Assembly (NCBI RefSeq): GCF_042477335.2
Contig: NC_091246.1
Location: 107,847,001-107,911,000, forward strand
Length of the DNA stretch: 64,000 bases
Direction of reading: 5' to 3'
Origin: Ovis canadensis
Taxonomy: Eukaryota; Chordata; Mammalia; Artiodactyla; Bovidae
In this document: in pieces, positions 1 through 11,929 of the stretch
How positions within the stretch are numbered: the first letter of the stretch is position 1
Layout: each line of letters starts with the position of its first letter
Program-made: the position numbers and the translations under genes
Notes under the pieces: generated by a model
The model's input: the letters and a program-made list of their open reading frames with translations, nothing else
Told to the model about the DNA's origin: nothing
Databases searched by the model: none

Positions 1-129
1 TAAAATCACAAACAAATAATAAGCATAAGACTCAGGTAGCTGGGAGCCAGACAATAGGTTATTAATAGCTACATTTTATGAGAATATAATCAGAGAATTG
101 AGTGTTTTGACATCTTGGGGATATGTAGT

Positions 130-660
130 AAAGAATTATCCTTACTGGTTTGGTCTTTGCCCTCATGTCCTGGGAGGTAATTTCTAAGAAGAGTAGCTTT
201 GTTTATTGGGGCCCTGGGCCACATGGTATCCTTTCTACTTCCAGAGAGGCTGGAGACTAAAAAATCAGCCATGAGGGCCGTCAACCATGTTGTTCACTGA
301 GCCCCAGTGAAAACTCTGGAAACCAAGACTCAGATAAGCTCCCCTAGATGGCAGTATTCTGTGTGTGTCATTGCACATTGTTTCTGGGAGAGTAATGCTC
401 TCCATGACTCCACTGCACATTTGGATTTCTGGCCTCTCTGTGTACCAATTCTCTTGGCTGATTTTAATCTGTTTCCTTTTGCTGTAATAAACCATGACTG
501 TGAGTATAACTGATTTCAGTAAGTTCTCTGCATCCTTCAAATATATCATCAACCCTAACAGGGGTCTTGGGAACCCTGAACTCTGAAGCTGGTGTCAGAA
601 GTGAGGGTGGTATCCTATGGACCATTTCCCTAACTTTGCAGGTAGTTTTTGAAGTTTGGC
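130..660 (+). repeat. Old ERVL-type LTR remnant (MLT2-like)
   Basis: The stretch resembles the consensus of ERVL-class solo LTRs of the MLT2 group. It has a block of GCCCCAGTGAAAACTCTGG type, an AATAAACC poly(A)-signal region near 486, and a GGGGTCTTGGGAACCC block near 560-575. It is diverged and has no internal viral genes. The assignment is by remembered consensus, so the family name is tentative. Confidence 0.5.
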
Positions 661-1457
661 CACAAAAGAATGTATAATCAGGTTTGTAAGTCATGCCTAC
701 TGATGATAGTCTGGCCTTTCCCATTATCTCAGGCTGCTTTCTTGCTCCCAGGATCACCATCTTTGCCCTAGGGCTGTCTTCTGAGGACGAAGACAACACT
801 GTCAGGGCATTTCGGAAGAAGGGCCTGGCTCTCCTCTCAGCAGGTCTCACCTAGTGACTGACAGAATCTGTTGTAACAGATATCCTAGCTCTCTTGCCCC
901 TCAGGTGGGTAACTTTGAGGCCTGGGTTTCATACTAATTCCCAGCTTTCCCATGGGATTACTCCAGGCAGTACCAGTGGTAGCCAGCCGACTTGATAAGG
1001 CACCCTTTATTTACTGCCTTCCCTTCTTTGTCTGACTTCCCCACCTCTGACTGGTGTTTCCTGAATCCTCCAGATAAACTACCTGCACTCAAATCCTTGT
1101 CTCGGGATTATAGAGGGCATTTCCACAAGGCTATTTCCCTAAAATCCGCCCAGGAGCTAAAGTACTTGGTCCAGTGGGTGAGCACAGGATTCAAGCCAAG
1201 CCAGCTGGAATCCTTCCCAGGGAATTTTGTTCAATCTGAAATAGGGAGATGGGAGCTCTTTTTCCTCTTTGCTTTTTTCTCCTCCCTCTCAATGTATTTC
1301 CAGTAGAACCTAGGACAAAGTAGGAACTTGCTAAATACTTGCACAATATTTAATGCATACAAGTCCTACAATTTTTTTTGTTGCCAAGACATTAATGATC
1401 AGGCATTAATTTAAAACGTGTGAAATACTCTTATTACAGTATACCACAGTGCCATAG
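661..1457. other. Intergenic, nothing recognised
   Basis: No coding-like exon, RNA gene or recognised repeat is visible. The open frames here lack codon signature and splice context. The last 13 bases form the left target-site duplication of the following SINE. Confidence 0.5.
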
Positions 1458-1671
1458 GACTTCCCTGGTGGCTCAGACAGTAAAGCGTCTGTCTACAATG
1501 TGGGAGACCCGGGTTTGATCCCTGGGTTAGGAAGATCCCCTGGAGAGGGAAATGGCAATCCACTCCAGTAACATTGCCTGGAAAATCCCATGGACAGAGG
1601 AGCCTGGTAGGCTACAGTCCATAGGGTCACAGAGAGTCAGAGACGACGGAGCGACTTCACTTTCTTTCTTT
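1458..1671 (+). mobile_element. Bov-tA SINE with target-site duplication
   Basis: Sense-oriented tRNA-Glu-derived Bov-tA. The head contains box A-like GTGGCTCAGACAG and box B-like GGTTTGATCCC, followed by the BovB-derived body and a TTTC-rich tail. A perfect 13-bp direct repeat, CACAGTGCCATAG, flanks it at 1445-1457 and 1672-1684, which fixes the insertion limits. Confidence 0.95.
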
Positions 1672-1684
1672 CACAGTGCCATAG

Positions 1685-2284
1685 CACATTGCAGTAGTTG
1701 ACTGAGCATGGGCTCAGGAACCAGACTGCTTGAGACTCAAGCTCAGCCACTTGCCAGTTGTTTGACTATGGAGGTTATTTGTCTGTAGTCTCTCAGCTTC
1801 TTTCTCTAGCCTCTTCAAGGGTTCTGAAACCCTAAACAACATGTCCTAGACTCACTTGCCAGGACGTCTCCAGAAGGGTTCTGCTGACAGGAGCCCAGCA
1901 GTCAGGAGGAGGGTGGAAGGCGCTCTTCCTTTCTTGGGGCTCCAGTAGCCTTATCAGTGCTGTGCTACTCTGTGCTGGCTCCAGGAACACGGGGGCCTGA
2001 AGGCTGCTGGCTTCCCGTAAAGCAGCTAGCAGACATCATCCTAATAATCCAACAGTTCACTTCCAAAACTCTCAGGAGCACACATTTGTGGGTTTTGGGT
2101 AACACAGCTTTCTCTTCTGTTTCCCCAGGGCAGGGATGCTAGGTGTTCCTGCAGCACCCTCTGGATAGCAACACTCTCCCTTTTGGTCCTTCAGTCCTTC
2201 TGTCAGGATTCCCTCAAAACAAAGGGAATAACATTCCTTCTTAAATGTCCAAAGTGGCTTTTCCTTTCCTGACTGAATATGAAC
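1685..2284. other. Intergenic; possible MIR piece
   Basis: Positions about 1700-1800 resemble a MIR SINE core (a block of the type ACTTGCCAGTTGTTTGACT). The remainder is unique-looking DNA with no supported gene. Confidence 0.4.
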
Positions 2285-2445
2285 TGACACTGTGACCTAG
2301 GGCAACTCACTCACTCTCTTTGCCTCAGTGACTTCCTCTGTAAAGTGAAGGTAACAGTAGTATTTCTATCTCACTGGCATTATTAGGATTAAGTATTACT
2401 TAGAACAGTGGCTGGCACAAAGCAGACATAATGTTTGTTAAATAA
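2285..2445 (+). repeat. MIR SINE relic
   Basis: It shows the MIR hallmarks in order: TGTGACCTAGGGCAACTCACT, then TTTGCCTCAGTGACTTCCTC, a T/A-rich middle, AGAACAGTGGCTGGCACA and a TTAAATAAAT end. This is an ancient mammalian-wide repeat in the plus orientation. Confidence 0.8.
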
Positions 2446-3885
2446 ATGGCATCGCGTATCACAGTCTCTTGTTAAATACATGACATTAGCCATGAATGTT
2501 ATAAGTCTAAGATCCCGCAGCACACATCTGTCACTATGTGCAACCGGCCCCATGATCTGCCCTTATCATTACTTACTGCTTGTTACAGTCACTGCTCTAC
2601 CTGTGTCTTGTCTTCTCCTTTGCTCTTGTGTCATAAATCAGCATGTATGTTTTCAGTGTTTTTTCTCATCTGCTTTAGACATAATATAGGCATCCAGAGG
2701 CACAGAGCTTTAAGGTTTCCCTGAAGCTGTTGCAAGGGTGGGAGGGGTGTGCAGGCTGGGCAGCAGCACTGGCACTGGAGGACAAGCATTAGAAGCTAAG
2801 GTGAATCCAGACTGTTGAGAGTGGAGTGCTGTAGGGACTTTGTGCAGGAGAAAGGCCTGAGGAATACAGATTCTTTGGGTTAAATCTTATCCATGTTAAG
2901 ATTATTTTACATTTGTATGGAATTATCCCACTGACTTGTTTTTGATTTTTGAGCATAGACTTGCTTTTGATTTCCTATTCAGCAGAGAGAGCACACTCAG
3001 ATTCTAGGTTACATTTACTCCATTCCCAAGATCCTTGAGACCAGTCCTCCTCACCCTGCCACTCCCCGAACCACCCCCCTCCAAAAAGAGACCCCCCCAC
3101 ACACAATGTGGGAATGAGAAAGGCCTTGAGGTTACTAAACAGACAAAATACTGCTGTGTCTGTACAAAGGTGGGATCATTGTCTAGAGAACTGGTTACAG
3201 AAATTCCTAGAATGACAAAGTTTTCCACAAAGTAAGATCAGTTTAACTTTCATTTCAGCTTGTCCTACTAGGCAAAGAATAACTCTTTCTTCTTTATTAA
3301 TTAGCTCAATCTTCAACTATGGATAATTTTTTTAGTCTAATTGGAATTCTAGGCTTTGAATTTAGATGAATTTTTTTAAAGTGTATCTGAAAAATCTCAT
3401 ATTGTTTGCAAACATATTTTTAAATACCATCAAATTACTAAGCATAGGAAATTATCTGGAAGGTAAAGTTGTATGCCACTCCTATGAGTATTTACACCAG
3501 AATTTACAATTTTTATCATTACCAAACTTTAAATTTGTCATTGGCTAGATACAAGATCTGCATACTATTAATATATCACAAACTGACTTTCACTGGAAAC
3601 ACCTACAAAAAAGTAGACAAAAGATTTTTTAGAAGTTATGAAAGAGCTCTTCTCCTACTGTATGAAAGCAATATATATTCGGTTAAATATGAGCCAAATG
3701 AACAATGCTATTACTCAATTCAATAACTGCTGACTCTCTTCACTGCTCTTTTCTAAAATAGAAGAATAGTAGTCATTTCCTCTCAAAAGATCCCTGTTTT
3801 CATACTGTATTTTGCAGTTCTCATTGTTAAAGTTTAAATTGTTCTTGACTGTTTTGGATTCAGTACTCTGCAACTGGAAAAAATA
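2446..3885. other. Intergenic, no gene seen
   Basis: AT-rich sequence with a short C-rich patch near 3060-3105. The open frames are short and lack splice or domain signals. No ruminant SINE is recognised. Confidence 0.5.
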
Positions 3886-3889
3886 AATC

Positions 3890-4680
3890 ATTGGTCTTTG
3901 AGAGAAAAAAAGCTTTACTGAGGCATATTTTACATATCACAAATTTACCCACTCAAGTGTATACTTCGAAGATTTTAAATTTATACAGTTATGAAACTAT
4001 CACCATAATTCAGTTTCAGAATATTTCCATCTTCTGAAAAAAGCTTTGTGCCTCTGTGCTGTCAAACTGGTTTCTATGTTCAGCCCTAAGGCAACCACTC
4101 TTCTGCTTTCTGCGCCTTTTCTATAAATTTCACAGACACAATCATACAATATGTTGTCGTTTGTGTCTTGCTTGCCTTAGTATAAAGTTTTTAAGGGTCC
4201 ATCCATGTTATAACTTGTATTAGTGTCTGTCCATTTTCCCCTTGATTCCTTTTTATTGATGAAGAATTCCAGTATATAGATATACCACTTATTTCTTTAT
4301 TCGTTCATCAGTTTGTGGACATTGGGATTGTTTCTAGTTTTTGGCTATTATAAGAAAAGCTGCTATAAACATTCATAGACAAGTTATTTCTGCAGATATA
4401 GGTTTTCTTTCCTCTTGGGTAGATCCTAGGAGTGGAAGTGCCAGATAAATATACGTGCAAATTTTGAGAAACTGCTAAATGGTTTTCCATAGTGACTGTA
4501 CCCATCAGTACACTGATGCATGAGTGTTCCAATTTTTCCATATCTTCACCCACACTTGCTATTTCCTGCCTTTTCAACTACAGGCACCCCAGTAGGTGTG
4601 AGGCAGTATTTTACTGTAGGTTTAATTTGCATTTTCCTGATGATTAATGATGCAAAACACATTTTCATATGCTTAGTAGC
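3890..4680 (-). repeat. L1 (old subfamily) 3'-part fragment
   Basis: The plus strand reads as the antisense of an L1 end. Near 4310 it carries the motif meaning 'distance from rod to first joint' in L1 antisense (TTTGTGGACATTGGGATTG), later GGGTAGATCCTAGGAGTGG and a CTGATGATTAATGATG block. It is diverged and non-coding. Confidence 0.7.
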
Positions 4681-4684
4681 CATT

Positions 4685-5870
4685 CAGTTCAGTTCAATTC
4701 AGTCGTGTCCGACTCTTTGCGACCCCAGGAATCGCAGCATGCCAGGCCTCCTTGTCCATCACCAACTCTCAGAGTTTACTCAGACTCAAGTCCATTGAGT
4801 CAGTGATGCCATCCAGCCATCTCATCCTCCGTGGTCCCCTTCTCCTCCTGCTCCCAATCCCTCCCAGCATCAGAGTCTTTCCCAATGAGTCAACTCTTCG
4901 CATGAGGTGGCCAAAGTACTCGAGTTTCAGCTTCAGCATCATTCCCTCCAAAGAAATCCCAGGGCTGAACTCCTTTAGAATGGACTGGTTGGATCTCCTT
5001 GCAGTAAAAGGGACTCTCAAGAGTCTTCTCCAACACCACAGTTCAAAAGCATCAATTCTTCAGCACTCAGCTTTCTTCACACAACTCTCACATCCATACG
5101 TGACCACTGGAAAAACCATAGCCTTGACTAGATAGACCTTTGTTGGCAAAGTAATGTCTCTGCTTTTCAATACGCTATCTAGATTGATCATAACTTTTCT
5201 TCCAAGGAGTAAGCATCTATTAATTTCATGGCTGCAGTCACCATCTGCAGTGGTTTTGGAGCCCAACAAAATAGTCAGCCACTGTTTCCACTGTTTCCCC
5301 ATCTATTTCCCATGAAGTGATGGGACCAGATGCCATGATCTTCGTTTTCTGAATGTTGAGCTTTAAGCCAACCTTTTCACTCTCCTCTTTCACTTTCATC
5401 AAGAGGCTTTTTAGTTCCTCTTCACTTTCTGCCATAAGGGTGGTGTCATCTGCATATCTGAGGTTATTGAGATCTCTCCCGGCAATCTTGATTCCAGCTT
5501 GTGCTTCTTCCAGCCCAGCGTTTCTCATGATGTCCTCTGCATATAAGTTAAATAAGCAGGGTGACAATATACAGCCTTGATGTACTCCTTTTCCTTTCCA
5601 GTCTGTTGTTCCATGTCCAGTTCCAACTTTCGCTTCCTGATCTGCATATAGGTTTCTCAAGAGGCAGAAGTGCTCTGGTATTCCCATGTCTTTCAGAATT
5701 TTCCACAGTTTATTGTGATCCACACAGTCAAAGGCTTTGGCATAAGTCAGTAAAGCAAAAATAGATGTTTTTCTGGAACTCTCTTGCTTTTTCCATGATC
5801 CAGTGGATGTTGGCAATTTGATCTCTAGTTCCTCTGCCTTTTCTAAAACCATGAGTCATTGGCTTTTTAG
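4685..5870 (-). mobile_element. 5'-truncated BovB LINE, broken reverse transcriptase
   Basis: The 3' end of BovB (CAGTCGTGTCCGACTCTTTG) sits at the left, so the element reads on the minus strand. The minus-strand frame at 5238-5852 encodes part of the reverse transcriptase. It has an FDCVDHNKLWKILKDMG block, HQGCILSPCLFNLYAE and the catalytic YADD box, then the LNIQKTKIMASGP region. The frame breaks near 5238-5300 and the 5' half of the element is missing. This is a dead copy. Confidence 0.9.
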
Positions 5871-5929
5871 CATAGACGTATTCAAGACCTAGTATCCTAC
5901 ATACAGGAGGATGATTTTTTGCACATGTA

Positions 5930-6030
5930 CATATCAATATATGTACATATGTAAATATATATACATATACCCCATATATGTATATGTATGTGCATATATA
6001 TATAGATATACATATATATATATATATATC
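5930..6030. repeat. AT-rich TATATG microsatellite
   Basis: An imperfect run of TATATACATA-type repeats lies between the BovB fragment and the next SINE. Confidence 0.9.
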
Positions 6031-6038
6031 CCTATGTA

Positions 6039-6240
6039 GGGATTCCTAGGTGGTTCACTGGTAAAGAATCCACCTGCCAATGTAGGAGACTCAGGTTTGA
6101 TCCCTGGGTTAGGAAGATGTCCTAGAGAAGGAAATAGCAACCCACTGCTGTATTCTTGCTTGAAAAATTCCACAGACAGTGGAGCCTGGCTGGCCACAGC
6201 CTGCAGGGCCACAAAGAATCAGACACAAATAACCGAGCAT
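6039..6240 (+). mobile_element. Bov-tA SINE, diverged
   Basis: The sense Bov-tA head (TAGGTGGTTCACTGGTAAAG), box B-like GGTTTGATCCC and the BovB-derived body are present. There are many substitutions, so it is an older copy. Confidence 0.88.
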
Positions 6241-6359
6241 GAGAAATATCTTTGTAACTAGGACCCCAACCAAAGTACAGCATGCTAGGCATATTACAGC
6301 TTAATACAAATGATTACTTTCCATTTATTTGTACTATCTTTTTTTTATAGTCTACTTCT

Positions 6360-6578
6360 GTGCTGTGCTATGCTTATTTGCTCAGTCATGTCCAACTCTT
6401 TTCGACCCCATGGATGGCAGTCCACCAGGATCCTCTGTCCAAGGGGATTCTCTGGGCAAGAATGCTGGGGTGGGTTGCCATGCCCTCCTCCAGGTGATCT
6501 TCTCAATCTAGGGATCGAACCCAGGTCTCCTGTATCACAGGAGGATTCTTTACCGACTGAGCCACCAGGGAAGCCCAG
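6360..6578 (-). mobile_element. Bov-tA SINE with target-site duplication
   Basis: Antisense copy ending in GAGCCACCAGGGAAGCCC. The 11-bp direct repeat AGTCTACTTCT flanks it at 6349-6359 and 6579-6589. Confidence 0.93.
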
Positions 6579-6607
6579 AGTCTACTTCTACATGCTATAA
6601 AAACTCA

Positions 6608-8145
6608 CAGTTCAGTTCAGTCGCTCAGTCCTGTCCAACTCTTTGCAACCCCCTGGACTGCAGCACACCAGGCTTCCCTGTCCATCACCAACTACCAGAG
6701 CCTACTCAAACTCATGTCCATAGTCGGTGATGCCATCCAACCATCTCATCCTCGGTCGTCCCGTTTTCCTCTGGCCTTCAATCTTTCCCAGCATCAGGGT
6801 CTTTTAAAATGAGTCAGTTCTTCACATCAGGTGGCCAAAGTACTGGAGTTTGAGTTTCAGCATCATTCCTTCTAATGAATATCCAGGACTGATATCCTTT
6901 AGGATGGAATGGTTGGATCTCCTTGCAGTCTAAGGGACTCTTAAGAGTCTTCTCCAACACCACAGTTCAAAAGCATCAATTCTTTGGCGCTTCAACTCTC
7001 ACATCCATACATGACTACTGGAAAAATCATAGCTTTGACTAAATGGACCTTTGTTGGCAAAGTAATGTCTCTGCTTTTTAATATGCTGTCTAGGTTGGTC
7101 ATAGGTTTTCCTCCAAGGAGCATGCATCTTTAATTGCATGGCTGCAGTGACCATCTGCAGTGATTTTGGAGCCCAAGAAAATAAAGCCTGTTACTGTTTC
7201 CACTGTTTCCCCATCTATTTGCCATGAAGTAATGGGACCAGATGCCATGATCTTAGATTTCTGAACTTTTAAGCCAACTTTTTCACTCTCCTCTTTCACT
7301 TTCATCAAGAGGCTCTTTAGGAGTTCGCTTTCTGCCATAAGGGTGGTGTCATCTGTATATCTGAGGTTATTGAGATCCCTCCCAGCAATCTTGATTCTAG
7401 CTTGTGCTTCATCCAGCCTGGCATTTCTCATGATGCACTCTGCATTTAAGTTAAATAAGCAGGCTGACAAGACACAGCCTTGATGTACTCCTTCCCCAAT
7501 TTGGAACCAGTCTGTTGTTCCATGTCCAGTTCTGACTGTTGCTTCCTGACCTGTATACAGATTTTTCAGGAAGCAGGTCAGGTGATCTGGTATTCCCATC
7601 TCTTTAAGGATCTTCCAGTTTGTTGTGATCCACACTGTCAAAGGCTTGGGCATAGTAAAGAAGAAAAAGATGTTTTTCTGGAACTCTCTTGCTTTTTTGA
7701 TGATCCAGCAGATGTTGGCAATTTGATCTCTGGTTCCTCTGACTTTTCTAAATCCAGCTTGAACATCTGGAAGTTCACAGTTAATGTACTGTTGAAGCCT
7801 GGCTTGGAGAATTTTGAGCATTACTTTGCTAGCATGTGAGATGAGTGCAATTGTGCGGTAGTTTGGTGGCTCAGAGGATAAAGCCTCTGCCTGCAATGCA
7901 GGAGACCAGGGTTCCATCCCTGGGTTGGGAAGATTCCCTGGAGAAGGAAATGGCAACCCAATCCAGTATTCTTGCCTGGAGAATCCCATGGATAGAGGAG
8001 TCTGGCAGGCTACAGTCCACCGGGTTGCAAAGAGCCAGACATGACTGAGCGACTTCACTTTCACTTTGAGCATTCTTTGGCATTACCTTTGGGATTGGAA
8101 TGCAAACTGACTTTTTCCAGTCCAGGATAAAACCCCACAATATTA
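6608..8145 (-). mobile_element. BovB LINE fragment split by a SINE
   Basis: The second and longer BovB copy in the same orientation as the one at 4.7-5.9 kb. The minus strand carries reverse-transcriptase blocks FRKVRGTRDQIANICW, HQGCVLSACLFNLNAE and a mutated catalytic box YTDD. A sense Bov-tA inserted at 7862-8068, and BovB resumes at about 8069-8145. The open frame running into the SINE is fortuitous. Frameshifts and the altered YTDD box show it is inactive. Confidence 0.9.
7862..8068 (+). mobile_element. Bov-tA SINE nested in BovB
   Basis: Sense Bov-tA from GTGGCTCAGAGGATAAAG to GAGCGACTTCACTTTCACT. BovB sequence is continuous across it, so it is the younger insertion. Confidence 0.92.
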
Positions 8146-9293
8146 TTCTGTATTAAAAAAATAATTCTCTTAAATATTACATAATTATTATTGCCTGTAA
8201 TTTTTTTCTCCTCCTGAGGATTTAGGATCATTTTCCTTAAGCAGGATTGCAGGAAATGAATTCTCAGCTTTTCTTTTTCTTGTCTGAAAATATCTTATTT
8301 CAGCTTGATTCTTGAAAGCTTTTTCTCTACATATAGAACTTGGTTAGCAGTTTTTGTGTTTTTTTTTTTCTCTAGTAATTTAAAGATGTCATTCTATGAT
8401 CTCTGGATTTCATGGTTAGGTTGAAGAGTCAGGATTCAGACTTAGTGTTGCTTTTTAAAATTTACTGTCTTTTCCCTCTAGTTCCTAAGATGTTATCTGT
8501 CTTTTGTTTTCACATTTTTATTATGATTTGCTCCAGATGACCTCCTCTACTAGCAGAGATTTGACCTTTATTCTATGAGACAGAACCAACCTCTCTAATA
8601 GGTAGAAGGATAAGGGGCTGAGTATCTCAACCAATGAGGGACTGAATCGTATGTATCCAGGCCATGTTGTAAAGTCTTAGTAAGACGAAGTTCACATCTG
8701 GCTCACTCCTAATCCTTAGATATTGTCACATGGGCTTTTGCTTGAGGTTCTAGTGGTCTGTGTCTCCTTATCCTTGAAAGACTATCAAAGATTCATTTCT
8801 GCTCTTTTGGTGGACATTTAGTTCACACTAATTCACAAAATAGTGTTGTTGTTGTTTTTTTTTAAGAAAAATAAGTAACTTCATTTTCTTACCATTTGTC
8901 ACTGAAAATGTTAACAACAGAAGAGGTTTTTGTTTTTTCTTAACCTGCATTTTCACTTCTTCAAAAATTTACTGTTGAGTGACATCACTAAATTGACTCT
9001 CTGAACGGTTAGGCCTCAGAACTAGTGGTCTACTCATAAATGGATGTGCCCATGTGATAACACTTTAGTATGCTTATCCTTCTCCCATTGCCTTTGAAAC
9101 AACTTGAAAATATTAAACTCCAATATAAGATTCAACTCCAACGTAAGATTCATCTTTCAGAAACTAGTATGTGTTGCAGAGCAATTAATAGCTTTCTGTT
9201 TTTCATACTAACTATGCAACTTCAGAGAACAACAATTATTTTTATATGCAGCTTACCTTATGGAAAGTATACTTAATTGTGATTATATGAGTT
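8146..9293. other. Intergenic, AT-rich, no gene seen
   Basis: A long AT-rich stretch with T-runs. Part of 8170-8560 may be an old L1 or LTR piece, but I cannot name it. No exon or RNA gene is supported. Confidence 0.45.
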
Positions 9294-9490
9294 GAGGGGC
9301 TTCAGTGATAAAGAACCCACATGTACTTCAGGAGACTAAGGAGACTGGAGTTTGGGAAGATCCCTTGGAGTAGGAAATGGCAACCCATTCCAGCATTCTT
9401 GCTGGGAAAATCCCATGAACAGAGGAGCCTGACAAGCCACAGTCCATAGACTCACAAAGAGTCAAGACACAGCTAAGCAAGTACATCATC
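9294..9490 (+). mobile_element. Bov-tA SINE, diverged
   Basis: GGGGCTTCAGTGATAAAGAA head, then GGAAGATCCCTTGGAGTAGG and the remaining BovB-derived body. The region after box B has small deletions. Confidence 0.85.
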
Positions 9491-10198
9491 AGGTAATGAT
9501 GAGTTGATAAATTAATAAAGTTAATAGTAATTATTGAGAAATTATTCACTGCTTTGTGTGTGTGAGGGGGAGATACAAAAAATGTATATATTGCCCTTTC
9601 CTCAAGGTTTTCTAGTCTGATTTGATGATTAAATTATGAAAAATACACATTTTTAGGATAAGTGACTGAGTAAATGACATGAATTTCAATAGGTAGTACA
9701 ACCCAGAACACTTCTACACAATCCTGCCAGGTTGGCATTGCTATAGATAAATTCCAGTTTCTCTATAGAACAGCTATTTATACTTATAGGATAGGGGACA
9801 AACTTTCCAAACAGCTTTGATCTTAGCTCATAATTAATTTACTGCTAAAGATTTTCATTGTTTACAGTTTGTGAGATGCTGAATTCAGGCAAAGTTTGGC
9901 AAATAAAGTGATATACTGGAATCATCTAGTGGAAAAAGCCCTGGTAAGATCATTTTACCAGAAGACTAAGATGACTGAACAGTAATGTGTAATCCGAAGT
10001 TTGTTCTATATATTTTAGTACATTTGAGTAGCTGTAAAATTCATCAAATACTATTCTGAAATAACTGGGCTCACACTTGTTGGTACTTATAACCAAAGGA
10101 TTTCCTGGAACCAAGATATTTATCTTTTAATATTAATTATAATCTCTTAACCACCTAACAATTGTTAGTATTAAAATATTCCTCATATTATCATCACA
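9491..10198. other. Intergenic, nothing recognised
   Basis: AT-rich unique-looking DNA without gene, RNA or repeat features that I can support. Confidence 0.5.
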
Positions 10199-10460
10199 TT
10201 GGATGAGGAAGTTGCAACCCACTCCAGTATTCTTGCCTGGGAAATCCCAAGGATAGAAGAGCCTGGCAGGCTACACTCCATGGAGTCTTAAAAGAGCTGG
10301 ACACAACTTAGCGACTAAACAACACACACACATAGTGAAGGAAATGACAACCCACTCCAGTATTCTTGCTTGGAAAATGCCATGGACAGAGGAGCCTGGC
10401 AGGCTACCGTCCACAGGGTCGCAAAAGTCCGACACAACTGAAGCAACTTAGCATAGCATG
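10199..10460 (+). mobile_element. Two tandem headless Bov SINE fragments
   Basis: Two partial copies of the BovB-derived SINE body lie head-to-tail (10199-10330 and 10337-10460). Each starts near GGAAATGGCAACCCACTCC and ends near the GACACAACT block. Both lack the tRNA head. A short CA run separates them. Confidence 0.85.
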
Positions 10461-11929
10461 GTTACATACTCACAGAATTATAGAGATTGTCCCCCAAATG
10501 TCACTTTACTGTCAACTTAAAGTCTAGAAATGTTAAATGTACCATTCAAAATCACAGCCCTTGTTGGATTGTAATTTATTCATTAAAAAAAATAAAAAAC
10601 ATAAACACTTTCCTCTTTATGATCTTTTAGAAAGATGCCAGTATTCTAAAAAAAAATCAAATCTGGAAAATTAGTTTTGGAATATACAAAATTGATGTTT
10701 CTGAAAAGAAATGGCTTTAAAGTTGACCACCTTTTCTTTAGAAATACAATCTTATTTTCCTATTTACAGCCATTGCAGGATTAGAAGCAAAATGAGAAAC
10801 ATCTTTAGTACTATCTCTTCAGAGGACATTTCAGTTTTCTGATAAAATTACAATAGTTCGACTAATGGCATAGTGAATATATGCTAAGTAATGCATAATA
10901 GTGAACTAGGCCTTTTGTATACTTAATCCATTCTTTCTAAACATTTGGGATTAAGATTTTTGTGTGTGTGATCCAACTCATCATCTGATGCACTTGCTCA
11001 GTTGCTTAGTCTGATCCCGCTCTTTGTGACTCTATGTGGCCTGCCAGGGCCTCTGTTCATACCAGATTCTCTATATAGTTTCTATTAAAAAAATTGCTAT
11101 AACCAACCACTGTCTAGATCTCACTCAAACCTTATTTATGACTTCATTGTGCATCTCAATGTTACTTTTAGATCAGGAAGTACAGCAGAGTGAAGATTTA
11201 CATGGAGCCTAAAAGTAGACTAAATATAGAAATGTTTTCCTGTTCTTTGCTGTGATGGAATAAAGAATGGAAACTGGTGTCAGCAGGGTTGGCTCCTTCT
11301 GATGGTTTTAAGGGAGATCTATTGCAGACCCTTTCCTTAGCTTGTAGATGGCCATCCTCTCCGTGTTTTTTTCACATCATCTTACCGCCATGCCTAACTC
11401 TATGGCCAAACTTAACCTTTCTTCTTACAAGGATACTAGTCATATTAGATTAGGGGTCCACCCAGTTCCAGTATGACCTCATCGTAACTAATTACGTTTG
11501 CAATGACCCTATTGTCAAATAAAATCAGTTACAATTGTGCTATAAAAACACACAAAAATTCAAATAAAAAAATCATACATTATTCAAATAGCAACAAAAA
11601 GATCATTAATGCCTTAGTTTTCAAATTTATTTTTAAACTCAGTAATACTAAGTACATGCATAACATTGTGCAACTAACATCCATTTCCGTTTTCAAAAAC
11701 CTAGTTTTTATTAATAAATCTAGATAAATAGCTGCCGGAACTGAGGTTCAACCGAGCCGAATAACAGTATACAAACCAAATAGGAGTACGCAGTCTAACA
11801 AATGCCAGCGAAGTTACTGAGTATTTAAAATCTGTTGAAACCAACTGTCACTGTAACATATGCGCCAACAGGAAAAATAACCCTCCAAGTTAAATACAAC
11901 ACAGAAATAGCTTAAGATGTCAGTCAACG
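10461..11929. other. HMGB2 upstream flank, no gene seen
   Basis: AT-rich DNA. A short degenerate antisense SINE piece lies at about 10,975-11,060 (GCTCAGTTGCTTAGTCTG). Base composition rises to GC-rich from about 11,930, where the HMGB2 CpG island begins. Confidence 0.5.

Noticed and set aside
1458-1671. tRNA gene suggested by box A and box B in Bov-tA copies
   Set aside because: The tRNA-like head is part of the SINE. Cloverleaf pairing is decayed and the body and tail are retroposon.
5930-6030. TATA-rich stretch as a promoter
   Set aside because: It is a microsatellite next to retroposons with no gene downstream.
7099-8073. 324-codon minus-strand frame as an active reverse transcriptase
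   Set aside because: It runs through an inserted SINE, has YTDD instead of YADD, and lacks the N-terminal half of BovB ORF2.
10199-10460. Regularly repeated segments as a CRISPR-like array
   Set aside because: The repeats are two headless SINE copies in a mammalian genome, with no spacer structure.
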